From: Microbacterium halophytorum
GTDB taxonomy: Bacteria > Actinomycetota > Actinomycetes > Actinomycetales > Microbacteriaceae
Direction of reading: 5' to 3'
DNA: 46,213 nucleotides
Assembly: GCF_002970975.1 (NCBI RefSeq)
Contig: NZ_KZ672984.1
Location: forward strand, 129,895 to 176,107
Positions 35,250 to 44,635 of the stretch are shown here, in pieces. Under the pieces are notes generated by a model. It saw only the letters and a program-made list of their open reading frames with translations. It did no database searches and was not told where the DNA came from. The stretch's first letter is position 1, and each line of letters opens with the position of its first letter. The translations under genes and the position numbers were made by a program.

Positions 35250-36760
35250 CCGAGGAACTCACCCTGCGCGAGGGCTGCCACGGCACCCCGCCGCTCGCCG
35301 CCCGGCTCGAACCGTGGATGCGCGAACTCCTCTCTGACCCTGGAACGTGCTCCGCGCTGCTGGAGCAGTACGGGAGTCCGCTCAACGTGCACGACTTCTC
35401 TGCTCTTCCGCGGAACGCCGCTGAGCTCACGGAGGTCGCCGACGAGTCCGGCGTGGACGTGCGGATCTTCGTCGCCCGCAAGGCCAACAAGACCCTCGGA
35501 ATGGTGCGCGCCGCGCGCCGCGCTGGGCTCGGGGTGGATGTCGGCAGCGAGCGGGAGCTGCGTCAGGTGCTCGACGCCGGCGTGCCCGTTCGGGATGTGG
35601 TGGTCAGCGCCGCCATCAAGCCCCGGGCGGTCCTCCGTCTCGCGCTGGAGTCGGGTTCGCTGCTGGTGCTGGACAACATCGATGAGGTCGCGGCTGCGCG
35701 GGTCGTGGCGGAGGAGATCGTGGCCGGCCGAACGAGGACGACGGCGGCCCGCGAGGCGTCGTTCCCTGTGGCGCTTCGCCTCGCTCCGGAGCCCACCGAC
35801 GTGATCCCTCCCACGCGGTTCGGCGAATCGGCCCGCACCTGGCTCGAGCTCATCGACGGCGGCGGGCTCGGACAACTGCTCCGCGTCGACGGGGTGCACT
35901 TCCACCTGCACGGCTACGACGCCGCTGCGCGCGCGGTCGCTCTCCGTGAGAGCCTGGACCTGATCGACCGGCTGCGGGAGCGGGGCTTGGCCGAGAAGGA
36001 CGCTTTCGTGGACATCGGCGGCGGGGTGCCGATGAGCTACCTGGATTCCGCCAGCCAGTGGGATGCCTTCTGGGAGGCCCATGACCGGTCCGCGGCGGAC
36101 GCGTCCGCCGTGCCGCCCACGTGGCGCGGGGAGCCGCTGGCGCGCGTCTACCCCTACCATCAGGAGGTCGTCCGCGGCCCTTGGCTCCGGACGCTCCTCC
36201 ACGATGAGATCCACCCAGGGGTCACCGTGGCGCGGGCTCTCCGCGAGCGCGGCGTGCAGTTGCGGTGCGAGCCCGGCCGGTCGATGCTGGACGGCTGCGG
36301 CATGACCCTTGCACGCGTCATCCAGCGCACCACCACCAGCGATGGAGTGCCGCTCGTCGGGCTGGAGATGAACCGCACCCAGTGCCGCTCGACGTCGGAT
36401 GACTTCCTGGTCGACCCGATCCTGGTGCGCACAGGCGGCGGTTCCTCCTCGCATCCGTCCATGCCGTTCCAGGGTTTCCTCGTGGGCGCCTACTGCATCG
36501 AGGAAGAACTGATCCTGCGTCGGCGCCTCGCGTTCCCGCACGGGATCGCGGTCGGGGACGTGATCGCGCTGCCGAATACAGCGGGCTACCTGATGCACAT
36601 CCTCGAGAGCGCCTCGCATCAGATCCCCCTGGCGTCGAATGTCGAACGGAAGTGCGGTAGCCGCGCGCACGATGCGGACGGCGCAAGCGCGTCGTCCGGT
36701 CCCGGCGCTCCTGCGTTCGAGCGCGATGGCATCGATCGCGTGCTGCCGATGCGCGCATAG
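35246..36760 (+). CDS. Y4yA family PLP enzyme, decarboxylase-like (fold type III)
   Basis: A 504-residue enzyme of the alanine-racemase-barrel class related to diaminopimelate decarboxylase. Visible sites are Lys79 in VARKANKT (PLP lysine), HFHLHGYD in place of the usual HIGS, DIGGG (256–260), EPGR (342–345) and a C380-RSTSDD segment resembling the CESxD decarboxylase motif. It matches what is known as the Y4yA family, named from a rhizobial symbiotic plasmid, whose substrate is unknown; SbnH is a distant analogue. It carries an extra N-terminal 40 residues and a long insertion near 260–300. A GGAGG site precedes the ATG, which overlaps the upstream stop. Confidence 0.8.
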   Translation: MTEELTLREGCHGTPPLAARLEPWMRELLSDPGTCSALLEQYGSPLNVHDFSALPRNAAELTEVADESGVDVRIFVARKANKTLGMVRAARRAGLGVDVGSERELRQVLDAGVPVRDVVVSAAIKPRAVLRLALESGSLLVLDNIDEVAAARVVAEEIVAGRTRTTAAREASFPVALRLAPEPTDVIPPTRFGESARTWLELIDGGGLGQLLRVDGVHFHLHGYDAAARAVALRESLDLIDRLRERGLAEKDAFVDIGGGVPMSYLDSASQWDAFWEAHDRSAADASAVPPTWRGEPLARVYPYHQEVVRGPWLRTLLHDEIHPGVTVARALRERGVQLRCEPGRSMLDGCGMTLARVIQRTTTSDGVPLVGLEMNRTQCRSTSDDFLVDPILVRTGGGSSSHPSMPFQGFLVGAYCIEEELILRRRLAFPHGIAVGDVIALPNTAGYLMHILESASHQIPLASNVERKCGSRAHDADGASASSGPGAPAFERDGIDRVLPMRA

Positions 36761-37067
36761 TCGTCCCGAGCGCCTGTGCCTCAGGCTGCCTTCGGCGCTC
36801 GCACAGTCGGCGGGCGCTCCGCTCGGGCGAGCTCGTCGTCTGTGACGAGGTCGCCGTCTGCACCCGTCGGGAAGACATCATGGAGGAACCCTCTGTGCTG
36901 CTGGTTCGCCCCGATCGCCAGGGCTGACCTGCGCACAGCGGACCGTGCAGACGGGTATCTCGCGATCGTTCCCTCATCGTGATCGGTTCTCGGTGTTCGC
37001 ACGACACGCCCGAATTATGCTGGGACGAGGACCGCCGATATCCAGGAGCGGCCAGGGGGTACATCAG
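36761..37067. other. 307-bp gap between the PLP cluster and the L,D-transpeptidase
   Basis: Holds a possible gene fragment on the minus strand (36781–about 36960, listed separately). Near its right end is the probable promoter of the transpeptidase gene, with TTATGC at about 37014–37019 as the -10. No terminator hairpin is evident after the PLP gene. Confidence 0.5.
36781..37002 (-). pseudogene. Possible C-terminal remnant of a lost gene
   Basis: A minus-strand frame ending in …GFLHDVFPTGADGDLVTDDELARAERPPTVRAPKAA shows codon third positions mostly G or C, as in genuine genes here. It has no ribosome site, and its N-terminal part runs into the promoter region of the neighbour. It ends 20 nt from the Y4yA stop. 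It may be the tail of a gene truncated when the adjacent cluster arrived. The family is not recognised, and chance cannot be excluded. Confidence 0.25.
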
Positions 37068-38492
37068 ATGACGAACGAGGGCACCACGCCGATCGACGAG
37101 GTCGAGGTCACCGACCTCACCGCCGACCAGCCGCGCCGGAAGCGGCGCACGGGCCTGTGGCTCGGCATCGGCATTCCCTCGGCGCTCGTCGTCGCCGCCG
37201 TGATCGGCGCCTCCACGATCCTGATCGCGCCGGGCGTCGCCGTCGCCGGTACGTCCGTCGGGTTCCACACTGCGGGCCAGGCCGCGGCCGCGATCGAGGA
37301 GCGCGTCGCCGATGCCACGATCGAGATCGGCGGCACGGAGGTCACGGGCGAAGAGCTCGGTGCCGAGGTGAACGCCAAGGAGGCCGCCGAGCAGGCGTTC
37401 CGCGACCACCCGCTCTGGAAGGTCACGGACTGGCATCCGGAGGACCCGTACGCGCCGACGGTCACGATCGACAACGAGCAGGCCGCTGAGACGCTCAAGG
37501 CCAAGATCCCGGACCTCTTCGTCGAGCCCGTCGACGCGCAGGTCGTGTTCGAGGGCGGCGCTTTCACGCCCGTTGCGGCCGAGGCCGGTTCAGGCCCCGA
37601 CCTCGACGCTCTTGCGGAGGACCTGAGCGCGGCGCTCGTGAACGGCGACGGCGGCATCACAGTCGAGGCCACCGATGTCGATATCGCACCGACGACGAGC
37701 ACGGACGCCGCGAAGAAGCAGGCGAAGGCGCTCAACGGCATGGCCGAGAAGGCCGGCTTCTACGTCGGCGACGAGCGCGCCGTCGCGGTCACGCCCGAGC
37801 AGATCGGCGCGTGGCTCGAGGTCATCCCCGACGGCGAGGGCGGCTTCGCCGTCGCCGCGGACGAGAACGCGATTCAGAAGACCGTCGCCTCCCTCCCCGA
37901 GAAGGTCGACCGCGAGGCGGTCGACGCCGAGCAGATCGTCGACAGCCAGGGATTCGTGATCTCGGGCGGCGAGGGCCAGGACGGCTGGAAGCTCAAGACG
38001 ACCGAGGGCGTCGCCGCCGACTTCGCGGCCGCGCTCGAGAAGGGCGAGGCGACCGAGAAGCTCGACGTCGAAGTCGTCGAGGCCGATGTGACGCAGAAGG
38101 AGCGGAGCCTCGAGGTCGACCTGAGCGCCCAGCAGGCGTACGCGATCGAGAACGGCGAGGTCGTGAAGTCGTTCACGATCTCGAGCGGCCTTCCCGGCCA
38201 CGAGACGGACCAGGGCCACTTCCGCATCAGCTCGAAGCTCGAGATCCAGGACATGTCGAGCCCCGACCCCGAGGGCACGCCGTACCTGCAGCCCGACGTG
38301 CCGTGGGTGATGTACTTCAACCAGGACGAGGGCTTCCACGGCGCGTACTGGCACAACAATTTCGGCAGCCCCGCGAGCCACGGCTGTGTGAACATGACCC
38401 CGAGCGAAGCCAAGTGGCTGTACGACTGGTCGCCGATCCACTACGACGAGAACGGCTACGGCTACGGTCTCGAGGTCTGGGTGCACGCGTAA
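37068..38492 (+). CDS. L,D-transpeptidase with peptidoglycan-binding domains
   Basis: A 474-residue membrane-anchored enzyme that forms 3–3 peptidoglycan cross-links. A cytoplasmic acidic start and RRKRR precede one membrane segment (about residues 33–57, IPSALVVAAVIGASTILIA). The outer part has two PG-binding-4-type domains (about 65–200 and 205–340) and a C-terminal YkuD domain with the catalytic motif HGCVN (Cys440). The ATG at 37068 follows AGGGGG at good spacing. The frame upstream to 36945 lacks a start signal. It is a single gene with its own terminator. Confidence 0.95.
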   Translation: MTNEGTTPIDEVEVTDLTADQPRRKRRTGLWLGIGIPSALVVAAVIGASTILIAPGVAVAGTSVGFHTAGQAAAAIEERVADATIEIGGTEVTGEELGAEVNAKEAAEQAFRDHPLWKVTDWHPEDPYAPTVTIDNEQAAETLKAKIPDLFVEPVDAQVVFEGGAFTPVAAEAGSGPDLDALAEDLSAALVNGDGGITVEATDVDIAPTTSTDAAKKQAKALNGMAEKAGFYVGDERAVAVTPEQIGAWLEVIPDGEGGFAVAADENAIQKTVASLPEKVDREAVDAEQIVDSQGFVISGGEGQDGWKLKTTEGVAADFAAALEKGEATEKLDVEVVEADVTQKERSLEVDLSAQQAYAIENGEVVKSFTISSGLPGHETDQGHFRISSKLEIQDMSSPDPEGTPYLQPDVPWVMYFNQDEGFHGAYWHNNFGSPASHGCVNMTPSEAKWLYDWSPIHYDENGYGYGLEVWVHA

Positions 38493-38502
38493 CCCCTTCT
38501 TC

Positions 38503-38546
38503 GAGCGGGCTTCGGATGGCGCAGATGCGCCGCCCGGAGCCCGCTC
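38503..38546 (+). terminator. Terminator of the L,D-transpeptidase gene
   Basis: GAGCGGGCT and AGCCCGCTC enclose an inner GGCGCA/TGCGCC hairpin, 10 nt after the stop codon. Confidence 0.6.
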
Positions 38547-38602
38547 TCGGTTCGACGTCGCTTCGTGACCTGCGGGGCTTTCCGTACTCCCGACGGTTGC
38601 CC

Positions 38603-38608
38603 TAGTCT
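38603..38608 (+). promoter_or_regulatory. Leaderless -10 box of the GNAT gene
   Basis: TAGTCT with a 6-nt spacer to the ATG at 38615; no ribosome site lies between. Confidence 0.5.
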
Positions 38609-38614
38609 GTCTCC

Positions 38615-39067
38615 ATGACGGACCTGCGACTCGTGGAACTCTCGGCCGACACCATCGTGGCGGTGAACAACCTGTCCCTGAAGCCCGGGCAGGAACAGTT
38701 CCTCGCGCCCGTCTCCTACGGCATCGCCGCGACCGTTCTCGACCCCGCATCGACGTGGCAGCGAGTCATCGTCGACGACGAGGGGGTCGTGGGTTTCATC
38801 AGCGCCAGCTTCGGCGGCGGCGCCGACGTCGACTACCTCGACTCGGTGCTGTGGCGCATCAACGTCGACGCGGACGACCAGGGCCGCGGCGTCGGCCGCT
38901 TCGCCGTTGAGGCGCTGCTCTCGGAGGCGCGCTCGCGCGGCCTCGACCACGTGAACGTGCTGTACGAGCCCGGCGAGGACGGCCCCGAGGCGTTCTTCCA
39001 CCGTGTCGGCTTCACTCCCGTGGGTGAGACGGAGTACGGTGATGTCATCGCGGAAGCGCGCCTCTGA
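38615..39067 (+). CDS. GNAT family N-acetyltransferase
   Basis: A 150-residue acetyl-CoA-dependent acetyltransferase with the GNAT core: VGFISASFGG, then LWRINVDADDQGRGVGRFAVEALLSEARSRG, where DDQGRGVGR is the pyrophosphate-binding loop, and AFFHRVGFTPVGE near the end. The opening SADTIVAVNNLSLKPGQEQFLAPVSYGIA resembles spermine/spermidine-type GNAT proteins (BltD-like), so a polyamine or small amine is a possible substrate, but this is not certain. It is monocistronic, with a hairpin soon after the stop. Confidence 0.88.
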   Translation: MTDLRLVELSADTIVAVNNLSLKPGQEQFLAPVSYGIAATVLDPASTWQRVIVDDEGVVGFISASFGGGADVDYLDSVLWRINVDADDQGRGVGRFAVEALLSEARSRGLDHVNVLYEPGEDGPEAFFHRVGFTPVGETEYGDVIAEARL

Positions 39068-39400
39068 GGCGCCGACCGCACCACCCCAACACTTCAGGGC
39101 GCCTCGCGGCGCCCTGTCCCATGCCGGCGGCGGGGTCTCGTATCCCCCTCCCCCAACGAGACTCCGTCGCCGTTCTCCCGCGCCGCCGGGCGCCCGCCGA
39201 GCGCATGCGCGGGCCCGGCGCCACCGCGACGAGCGGTGCCCCGCCTCGCTCGCGGGCCCCGTCAGGGCGTGCCCGCCCCACCCGCTCGCAGTCGTCCCCG
39301 ACGGGCGCGGCTCGCACCGGATGACGGGGCACCGCGCCCGCGCCACTCCCGTGTCCGTTTTCCGCTAGTCAGGCGCGCGCTGCTGTGCCAGGCTGGGGGC
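39068..39400. other. 333-bp gap between the GNAT and ada–alkA genes
   Basis: Apart from the hairpin at 39095–39116 and the region before ada, nothing is supported. At the right edge a TAGTCA (39366–39371), a 17-bp spacer and a CAGGCT (39389–39394) could make a weak promoter 6 nt before the ada–alkA start. The open frames across it are Arg/Pro/Ala-rich and look like non-coding frames of GC-rich DNA. Confidence 0.5.
39095..39116 (+). terminator. Terminator of the GNAT gene
   Basis: CAGGGCGCC and GGCGCCCTG form a perfect 9-bp stem with a TCGC loop, 27 nt after the stop codon. Confidence 0.65.
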
Positions 39401-40960
39401 ATGTCAGCGGATATGACCTTCGACGAGCGGTACCGCGCGATCGACGCGCGCGACGCCCGCTTCGACGGTCAGTTCGTCACCGCCGTGCGGTCGACGGGGA
39501 TCTACTGCCGGCCGAGCTGCCCCGCTCGCACCCCGAAGCCGGCGAACGTCACCTTCTATCCGACGAGCGCCGCCGCCCACGAGGCCGGCTACCGCGCGTG
39601 CAAGCGGTGCCTCCCCGAGGCCGCACCGGGATCACCGCTGTGGAACGTGCGCGGAGACGCGGCGGCCCGCGCGATGCGGCTCATCGCCGACGGCGCCGTC
39701 GAACGCGGCGGGGTTCCGGGGCTCGCCGGCTCGCTCGGCTACTCGCCTCGGCATCTCACCCGGCTGCTGCGGGTCGAGCTCGGCGCCGGCCCGCTGGCGC
39801 TGGCGCGCGCGCATCGCGCCCAGACGGCGCGCACCCTGCTGATCGAGACCGACCTCCCCGCCGCCGACGTCGCCTTCTCGGCGGGTTTCGCGAGCATCCG
39901 CCAGTTCAACGACACGATCCGCGAGGTCTTCGGCATCACCCCGACCGAGCTGCGTGCGCGGCGGCGCCGACGCATCGCCGCTCCCGGCACGACGCACGGC
40001 CCCCGCACGCACGCCCCGACACCCGCCGCCATCCGGCTCAGCCTTCCCGTTCGTCGGCCGTTCGACGCCGCCGGCGTCTTCGCCTGGCTGCGCGCCCGCG
40101 TCGTCGACGGCGCCGAGGAAGCCGGAGCGGCCCGCTTCGCCCGCACTATCCGCCTGCCGGGCGGGGCCGCGTGGTTCGAGGTGACGCACGCCGAGCCGCC
40201 GGCGCCGGGCGACACCGACCGCATCCGCCTGACGGCGCACGTGCGCGACCTCTCCGACCTCGGCACCCTGATCGCCCGCGTGCGTCGGCTGTTCGACCTC
40301 GACGCCGACCCCGTCGCGATCGATGCCGCCCTCTCCGCTCACCCGGAGCTCGCGCCCCTCGTCGGCCGCGTCCCCGGCATCCGGGTGCCCGGCACCGCCG
40401 ACCCGCACGAGATGCTCGTCCGGGCGATGGTCGGCCAGCAGATCAGCGTGCCCGCGGCGCGCACGCACCTCACGCGGCTCGCCGAGGCGCTCGGCGAGAG
40501 CGTCGAGATCGCGGGCGCCGAGCGGCTGCTGTTCCCGACGGCCGCGGCGATCGCCGAACGCGGCCACGAGGTGCTGCGCGGCCCCGCTTCGCGGGTGCGC
40601 GCGATCCTCGGCGCCGCCGAAGCCCTGGCGACCGGCGAGCTCGTACTCACGGGGGCCGACGACGGCGACCGGCAGCGAGCGGCGCTGCTGGCGATGCGCG
40701 GCATCGGGCCGTGGACGGCCGACTACGTGCGGATGCGGGTTCTGAACGACCCGGATGTCCTGCTGCCAGGCGACCTCGTGCTGCGGAACGGCGCGGCCGT
40801 CGCCGGGATCCCGGCCGAGCCGAAGCCGCTCGCGGCGTGGGCAGAACGGGCCGCGCCGTGGCGGTCGTACCTGTCCGCGCACCTGTGGCGCACGGCCGCC
40901 CCGCTCAGCGGCGACCCGCCGCTCGCAGAAGCACAACCACCCACGCAGGAGGCGCCATGA
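39401..40960 (+). CDS. Ada–AlkA fusion: methyl-sensing activator and DNA glycosylase
   Basis: A 519-residue bifunctional alkylation-repair protein. The N-terminal Ada zinc domain has Cys36, Cys40, Cys67 and Cys70 (IYCRPSC…ACKRC), one of which accepts methyl groups from phosphotriesters. An AraC-type DNA-binding domain follows (about 95–185, [29 protein letters not shown]). The rest is an AlkA 3-methyladenine glycosylase with [15 protein letters not shown], the helix-hairpin-helix [12 protein letters not shown] and the catalytic Asp458 in LPGDLVL. The ATG at 39401 opens just before the zinc domain. The stop overlaps the start of the methyltransferase gene. Confidence 0.94.
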   Translation: MSADMTFDERYRAIDARDARFDGQFVTAVRSTGIYCRPSCPARTPKPANVTFYPTSAAAHEAGYRACKRCLPEAAPGSPLWNVRGDAAARAMRLIADGAVERGGVPGLAGSLGYSPRHLTRLLRVELGAGPLALARAHRAQTARTLLIETDLPAADVAFSAGFASIRQFNDTIREVFGITPTELRARRRRRIAAPGTTHGPRTHAPTPAAIRLSLPVRRPFDAAGVFAWLRARVVDGAEEAGAARFARTIRLPGGAAWFEVTHAEPPAPGDTDRIRLTAHVRDLSDLGTLIARVRRLFDLDADPVAIDAALSAHPELAPLVGRVPGIRVPGTADPHEMLVRAMVGQQISVPAARTHLTRLAEALGESVEIAGAERLLFPTAAAIAERGHEVLRGPASRVRAILGAAEALATGELVLTGADDGDRQRAALLAMRGIGPWTADYVRMRVLNDPDVLLPGDLVLRNGAAVAGIPAEPKPLAAWAERAAPWRSYLSAHLWRTAAPLSGDPPLAEAQPPTQEAP

Positions 40961-41454
40961 GCACCGCGACTTTCGAGACCGTCGACACCCCCGACGGCCC
41001 GTTCACGATCCTTGCCGACGGCGACGGCTCCGTGCTCGCATCCGGATGGACGGACTCGGCCGAGCGCCTGCTCGCGCGCCTGCGCCCCGCCCACCGGCCG
41101 GCGGAGGCCCGGCCCGGCTCGACGCCGGCCCCGGCCGAGGCGGTCGCGTCGTACTACGCCGGCGAGCTCGGTGCGATCGCGGCCGTGCCGGTGCGCCATC
41201 ACGGCACCGAGCTGCAGCTGCGCGGCTGGGCGACGCTGCGACGTATCACCCCGGGCGCCCCGCTCACGTACGCCGAGTTCGCGGCGGAGCTGGGCTCGCC
41301 GAGCGCCGTGCGCGCCGCGGCGTCGATCTGCGCGAAGAACGCGCCGGCGCTGTTCACGCCGTGCCACCGCGTGCTCCGCAGCGACGGCACGCTCGGCGGC
41401 TTCGCGTGGGGCCTCGACGTGAAGCGCGCGCTCCTGACCCGCGAAGCGGCCTGA
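40957..41454 (+). CDS. ogt: Methylated-DNA–[protein]-cysteine S-methyltransferase
   Basis: Repairs O6-alkylguanine by a suicidal transfer to its own cysteine. In this 165-residue protein the active-site motif is PCHRV (Cys136), followed by the family's [15 protein letters not shown] end. The DNA-binding helix region reads [30 protein letters not shown]; the usual Asn hinge before the active site is represented in AKNAPA. The ATG overlaps the Ada–AlkA stop (ATGA) and is preceded by AGGAGG. The two genes should therefore be made together when the Ada part is methylated and activates transcription. Confidence 0.94.
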   Translation: MSTATFETVDTPDGPFTILADGDGSVLASGWTDSAERLLARLRPAHRPAEARPGSTPAPAEAVASYYAGELGAIAAVPVRHHGTELQLRGWATLRRITPGAPLTYAEFAAELGSPSAVRAAASICAKNAPALFTPCHRVLRSDGTLGGFAWGLDVKRALLTREAA

Positions 41455-41462
41455 GCCGGGAA

Positions 41463-41502
41463 CGGGGCTGCCCCCGAGACCTGAGTCTCGGGGGCAGCCC
41501 CG
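41463..41502. terminator. Bidirectional terminator between ogt and purH
   Basis: A perfect 18-bp stem (41463–41480 with 41485–41502) and a 4-base loop lie between the convergent stops at 41454 and 41520. Confidence 0.85.
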
Positions 41503-41519
41503 CTCTCGTGGGCAACGAC

Positions 41520-43130
41520 TCAGTGGAAGAAGTGGCGTTCGCCGGTGAAGTACATGGCGACGCCGCGCTCGTTGGCGAGGTCGATCGTCTCCTGGTCGCG
41601 GACGGAGCCGCCAGGCTGGATGATGACCTTGACGCCCGCGTCCATGAGCGCCTCGGGGCCGTCCGAGAACGGGAAGAAGGCGTCGGAGGCGGCGATCGAG
41701 CCGACCACGCGGTCGCCCGCGCGCTCGACGGCCAGCTTGCACGAGTCGACGCGGTTGACCTGGCCCATGCCGATGCCGACGGTCGCGAGCTTGTCGGCGA
41801 GCACGATGGCGTTCGACTTCACGGCGCGGCACGCCTTCCAGGCGAACACGAGCTCGGGCGTCGAGATGTTCGCGGGCTTCTCACCGGCGACGAGCTTCCA
41901 GCTCTCGGCGACGGCCTCGATGTCCTCGCCGAAGAGGTCGGCGTCCTGCAGCAGGGCGCCGCCGGAGACGAGGCGCACGTCCATGCGCTCCTGCTTCCAG
42001 TCGGCGGGGAGCTGCAGCACGCGGAGGTTCTTCTTCTCGCGGAAGACCTCGAGAGCGGCCGGCTCGAAGTCGGGCGCGATGATGACCTCGGTGAAGATGT
42101 CGCGCAGGTTCTCGGCCATCTTGAGCGTCACGGAGCGGTTCGCGGCGATCACGCCTCCGAACGCCGACAGCGGGTCGCACTCGTGCGCGCGCAGGTGGGC
42201 GGACGCGATCTGATCGATCGCCTTCGACTCGCCGACGGCGATGCCGCACGGGTTGGCGTGCTTCATGATCGCGACGGCGGGAAGCTGCATGTCGTACGCG
42301 GCGCGCAGCGCGGCGTCGGCGTCGACGTAGTTGTTGTACGACATCTCCTTGCCCTGGAGCTGTTTCGCCTGGGCGATGCCGTGGCCGCCGACGCGGGTGT
42401 AGATCGCGGCGCGCTGGTGCGAGTTCTCGCCGTAGCGCAGGTCGGAGATCTTCTCGGCCTGGATCGTGAGCTGGCCCGGCATGCCGTCGGCGTCGCCGGC
42501 CAGCGTGTCCTCGGCGAACCATGCGGCGACGGCCGTGTCGTAGGCGGCCGTGTGCGCGAACGCGCGGGCGGCGAGCTCGCGGCGGCTCGTCAGCGTCGTG
42601 CCGCCGTTCGCGAGCGATTCGATGATCGTCGGGTACGACTCGGGGCTGACGGCGATCGCGATGTTCGCGTGGTTCTTCGCCGCGGCGCGCACCATGGCGG
42701 GGCCGCCGATGTCGATCTGCTCGACGATGTCGTTCGCGGGCGATCCGGATGCGACGGTCTCGACGAACGGGTAGAGGTTGACGACCACGAGCTCGAACGG
42801 CTCGATGCCGAGCTCGCCGAGCTCGGTCTCGTGGTGCTCGAGGCGCAGGTCGGCGAGCAGGCCGCCGTGCACCTTCGGGTGGAGCGTCTTGACGCGGCCG
42901 TCGAGCATCTCGGGCGAGCCGGTCACGGCAGCCACGTCGGTGACCTCGACGCCGGCCTCGCGGATGCGCTGGGCGGTCGAGCCGGTCGAGACGATCTCGA
43001 CGCCGGCCGCCTGCAGCGCCGTGGCGAGCTCGGTGACGCCGGTCTTGTCGCTCACGGAGATGAGCGCGCGCCGGATCGGGACAACATCGCGCTCGCGGTA
43101 CAGCGACGCGTCGTGACGGGGGCCGGACAT
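41520..43130 (-). CDS. purH: Bifunctional AICAR transformylase / IMP cyclohydrolase
   Basis: Catalyses the last two steps to IMP. The 536-residue length is typical. The N-terminal MGS-like cyclohydrolase domain reads [37 protein letters not shown] and [11 protein letters not shown]. The transformylase domain carries [39 protein letters not shown] and [10 protein letters not shown]. The end, FTGERHFFH, is the conserved C-terminus. The ATG at 43130 follows AGGAGACC. It lies 15 nt downstream of purN on the same strand. Confidence 0.97.
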   Translation of the reverse strand: MSGPRHDASLYRERDVVPIRRALISVSDKTGVTELATALQAAGVEIVSTGSTAQRIREAGVEVTDVAAVTGSPEMLDGRVKTLHPKVHGGLLADLRLEHHETELGELGIEPFELVVVNLYPFVETVASGSPANDIVEQIDIGGPAMVRAAAKNHANIAIAVSPESYPTIIESLANGGTTLTSRRELAARAFAHTAAYDTAVAAWFAEDTLAGDADGMPGQLTIQAEKISDLRYGENSHQRAAIYTRVGGHGIAQAKQLQGKEMSYNNYVDADAALRAAYDMQLPAVAIMKHANPCGIAVGESKAIDQIASAHLRAHECDPLSAFGGVIAANRSVTLKMAENLRDIFTEVIIAPDFEPAALEVFREKKNLRVLQLPADWKQERMDVRLVSGGALLQDADLFGEDIEAVAESWKLVAGEKPANISTPELVFAWKACRAVKSNAIVLADKLATVGIGMGQVNRVDSCKLAVERAGDRVVGSIAASDAFFPFSDGPEALMDAGVKVIIQPGGSVRDQETIDLANERGVAMYFTGERHFFH

Positions 43131-43145
43131 GAGGTCTCCTTCTGC

Positions 43146-43733
43146 TCAGGCGGGGTTCGTCAGGTCGATATCGCCCGTGGCGACGCGGCGCACCACGTCG
43201 ATCAGCAGGCGGCGTTCGACGGGCTTGATGCGGTCGTGCAGGCTCGACTCGGTGTCGTCCGGGGCGATCTCGACCCGCTCCTGCGCGAGGATCGGGCCGG
43301 TGTCGACGCCGTCGTCGACGACGATCACGCTCGCTCCCGTCCGCTCCGCGCCGGCCGCGAGCGCGTCGCGCACGCCGTGGGCGCCGGGGAACTCTGGGAG
43401 GAAGGCGGGGTGCGTGTTGACGATGTTCGGGCCGAACTCCTCGACGACGGCGGCGGGCAGCAGTCGCATCAGGCCGCTGAGCACGACGAGGTCGGGGCTC
43501 CACGCCCGCAGCTGCTTCGCGAGCTCCTCGCCCCATTCCTCGCGCGATGCGTACGCCGTGAACGGCACGTCGAAGCTCGGGATGCCGAAGTCGGCGGCGT
43601 GCTCGAGGCCGTCGGCCGGCCGGTCGGCGCCGACGGCGACGATCCGCGCCGGGTAGTCGGGGTCGCTGGCCGCCTCCAACAGCGCTCGCATATTGGAACC
43701 GCTGCCGGATATCAGAACCACGACCGAGAACAC
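43146..43733 (-). CDS. purN: Phosphoribosylglycinamide formyltransferase
   Basis: Transfers a formyl group from 10-formyltetrahydrofolate to GAR in purine synthesis. The 195-residue protein begins [21 protein letters not shown]. The catalytic Asn–His motif reads [23 protein letters not shown], and the Asp follows in [15 protein letters not shown]. The GTG at 43733 is supported by a TAGACT box 7 nt upstream (leaderless); the longer frame to 43775 adds only 14 residues that overlap this promoter. purH follows after 15 nt. Confidence 0.95.
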   Translation of the reverse strand: MFSVVVLISGSGSNMRALLEAASDPDYPARIVAVGADRPADGLEHAADFGIPSFDVPFTAYASREEWGEELAKQLRAWSPDLVVLSGLMRLLPAAVVEEFGPNIVNTHPAFLPEFPGAHGVRDALAAGAERTGASVIVVDDGVDTGPILAQERVEIAPDDTESSLHDRIKPVERRLLIDVVRRVATGDIDLTNPA

Positions 43734-43740
43734 GTCAGCC

Positions 43741-43746
43741 AGTCTA
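43741..43746 (-). promoter_or_regulatory. Leaderless -10 box of purN
   Basis: TAGACT on the minus strand, 7 nt before the GTG start. It would drive purN–purH separately from the upstream genes. Confidence 0.5.
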
Positions 43747-43829
43747 TGCGCTCGGCCCCGCCGGGCCGCACGCACGCCGACGCACGGCGCTCGGCGGCGC
43801 CCGCCGGACGCCGGGCGCCCGTGCCGCGC

Positions 43830-44585
43830 TTACGCGTCGCGGTGGATCGTGGTGTTGTTCGTCTGCGCGCGGGGGCGCACGATGAGGGTGTCGATGTTGA
43901 CGTGGTGCGGGCGCGTCAGCGTGAACGCGACGGTGTCGGCGATGTCGGAGGCCGTGAGCGGCTCGTACCCCGCGTACACGGCGGCCGCGCGCTCGGAGTC
44001 GCCGTCGAAGCGCACGAGCGAGAAGTCGGTCTCGACGGCGCCGGGGGCGATCTCGATCACCCGGATGGGCTCGCCGCCGAGCTCGAGGCGCAGCGTCTGC
44101 ACGATCTCGCGCTCCGCCGACTTGCTCGCCGTGTAGCCGGAGCCGCCCGGGTACGCGCCGTGCGCCGCGGTCGACGTGATCGTCACGATGTCGCCGCGGC
44201 CCGACGCGCGCAGCGCCGGGATGAGCGCCTGCGTGATCCGGAGGGTGCCGATCACGTTCAGCTCGTACATCCGGAGCCAGTTGTCGACGTCGCCCGTCGC
44301 GACGGGCTCGAGTCCGAAGGCGTTGCCCGCATTGTTGACGAGGGCGTTGAGGGCGCCGCCCGCCGTGACGTGCTCGGCGAGGGCGGCGATCTGCTCCGCG
44401 TCGGTCTGGTCGGCGACGAAGGTGTCGCACCCGGTCTCGTCCGCGAGCGCGGCGAGGCGGTCGGCGCGGCGGCCCGACGCGACGACGGACCAGCCCTCGG
44501 CGACGAGCCGGCGCACGGTGGCCGCGCCGATGCCGCTCGTGGCTCCGGTGACGAGTGCTCGCAGGGGTGCTTCAGGCGTGGTCAC
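43830..44585 (-). CDS. Short-chain dehydrogenase/reductase
   Basis: A 251-residue NADP-dependent oxidoreductase of the SDR class. The cofactor motif TGATSGIGAATVRRL and the basic SGRRADRL that favours NADP(H) are at the start, then NNAGNAFG and the catalytic Ser…Tyr-x3-Lys (STAAHGAYPGGSGYTASK). It resembles the YdfG-like group that oxidises 3-hydroxy acids, but the substrate is not certain. The GTG at 44585 has an AAGGA site 9 nt upstream. It stands between perM and purN, where many actinobacteria have no gene. Confidence 0.9.
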   Translation of the reverse strand: MTTPEAPLRALVTGATSGIGAATVRRLVAEGWSVVASGRRADRLAALADETGCDTFVADQTDAEQIAALAEHVTAGGALNALVNNAGNAFGLEPVATGDVDNWLRMYELNVIGTLRITQALIPALRASGRGDIVTITSTAAHGAYPGGSGYTASKSAEREIVQTLRLELGGEPIRVIEIAPGAVETDFSLVRFDGDSERAAAVYAGYEPLTASDIADTVAFTLTRPHHVNIDTLIVRPRAQTNNTTIHRDA

Positions 44586-44635
44586 GGGGCGGTCCTTCCG
44601 ACGGGGAGTGGTGCACCTCCGACGATATCGCGCCG

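Noticed and set aside
39003..39368. Open frames in the gap before ada–alkA
   Set aside because: Composition is Arg/Pro/Ala low-complexity, there is no ribosome site or leaderless box at their starts, and no family match.
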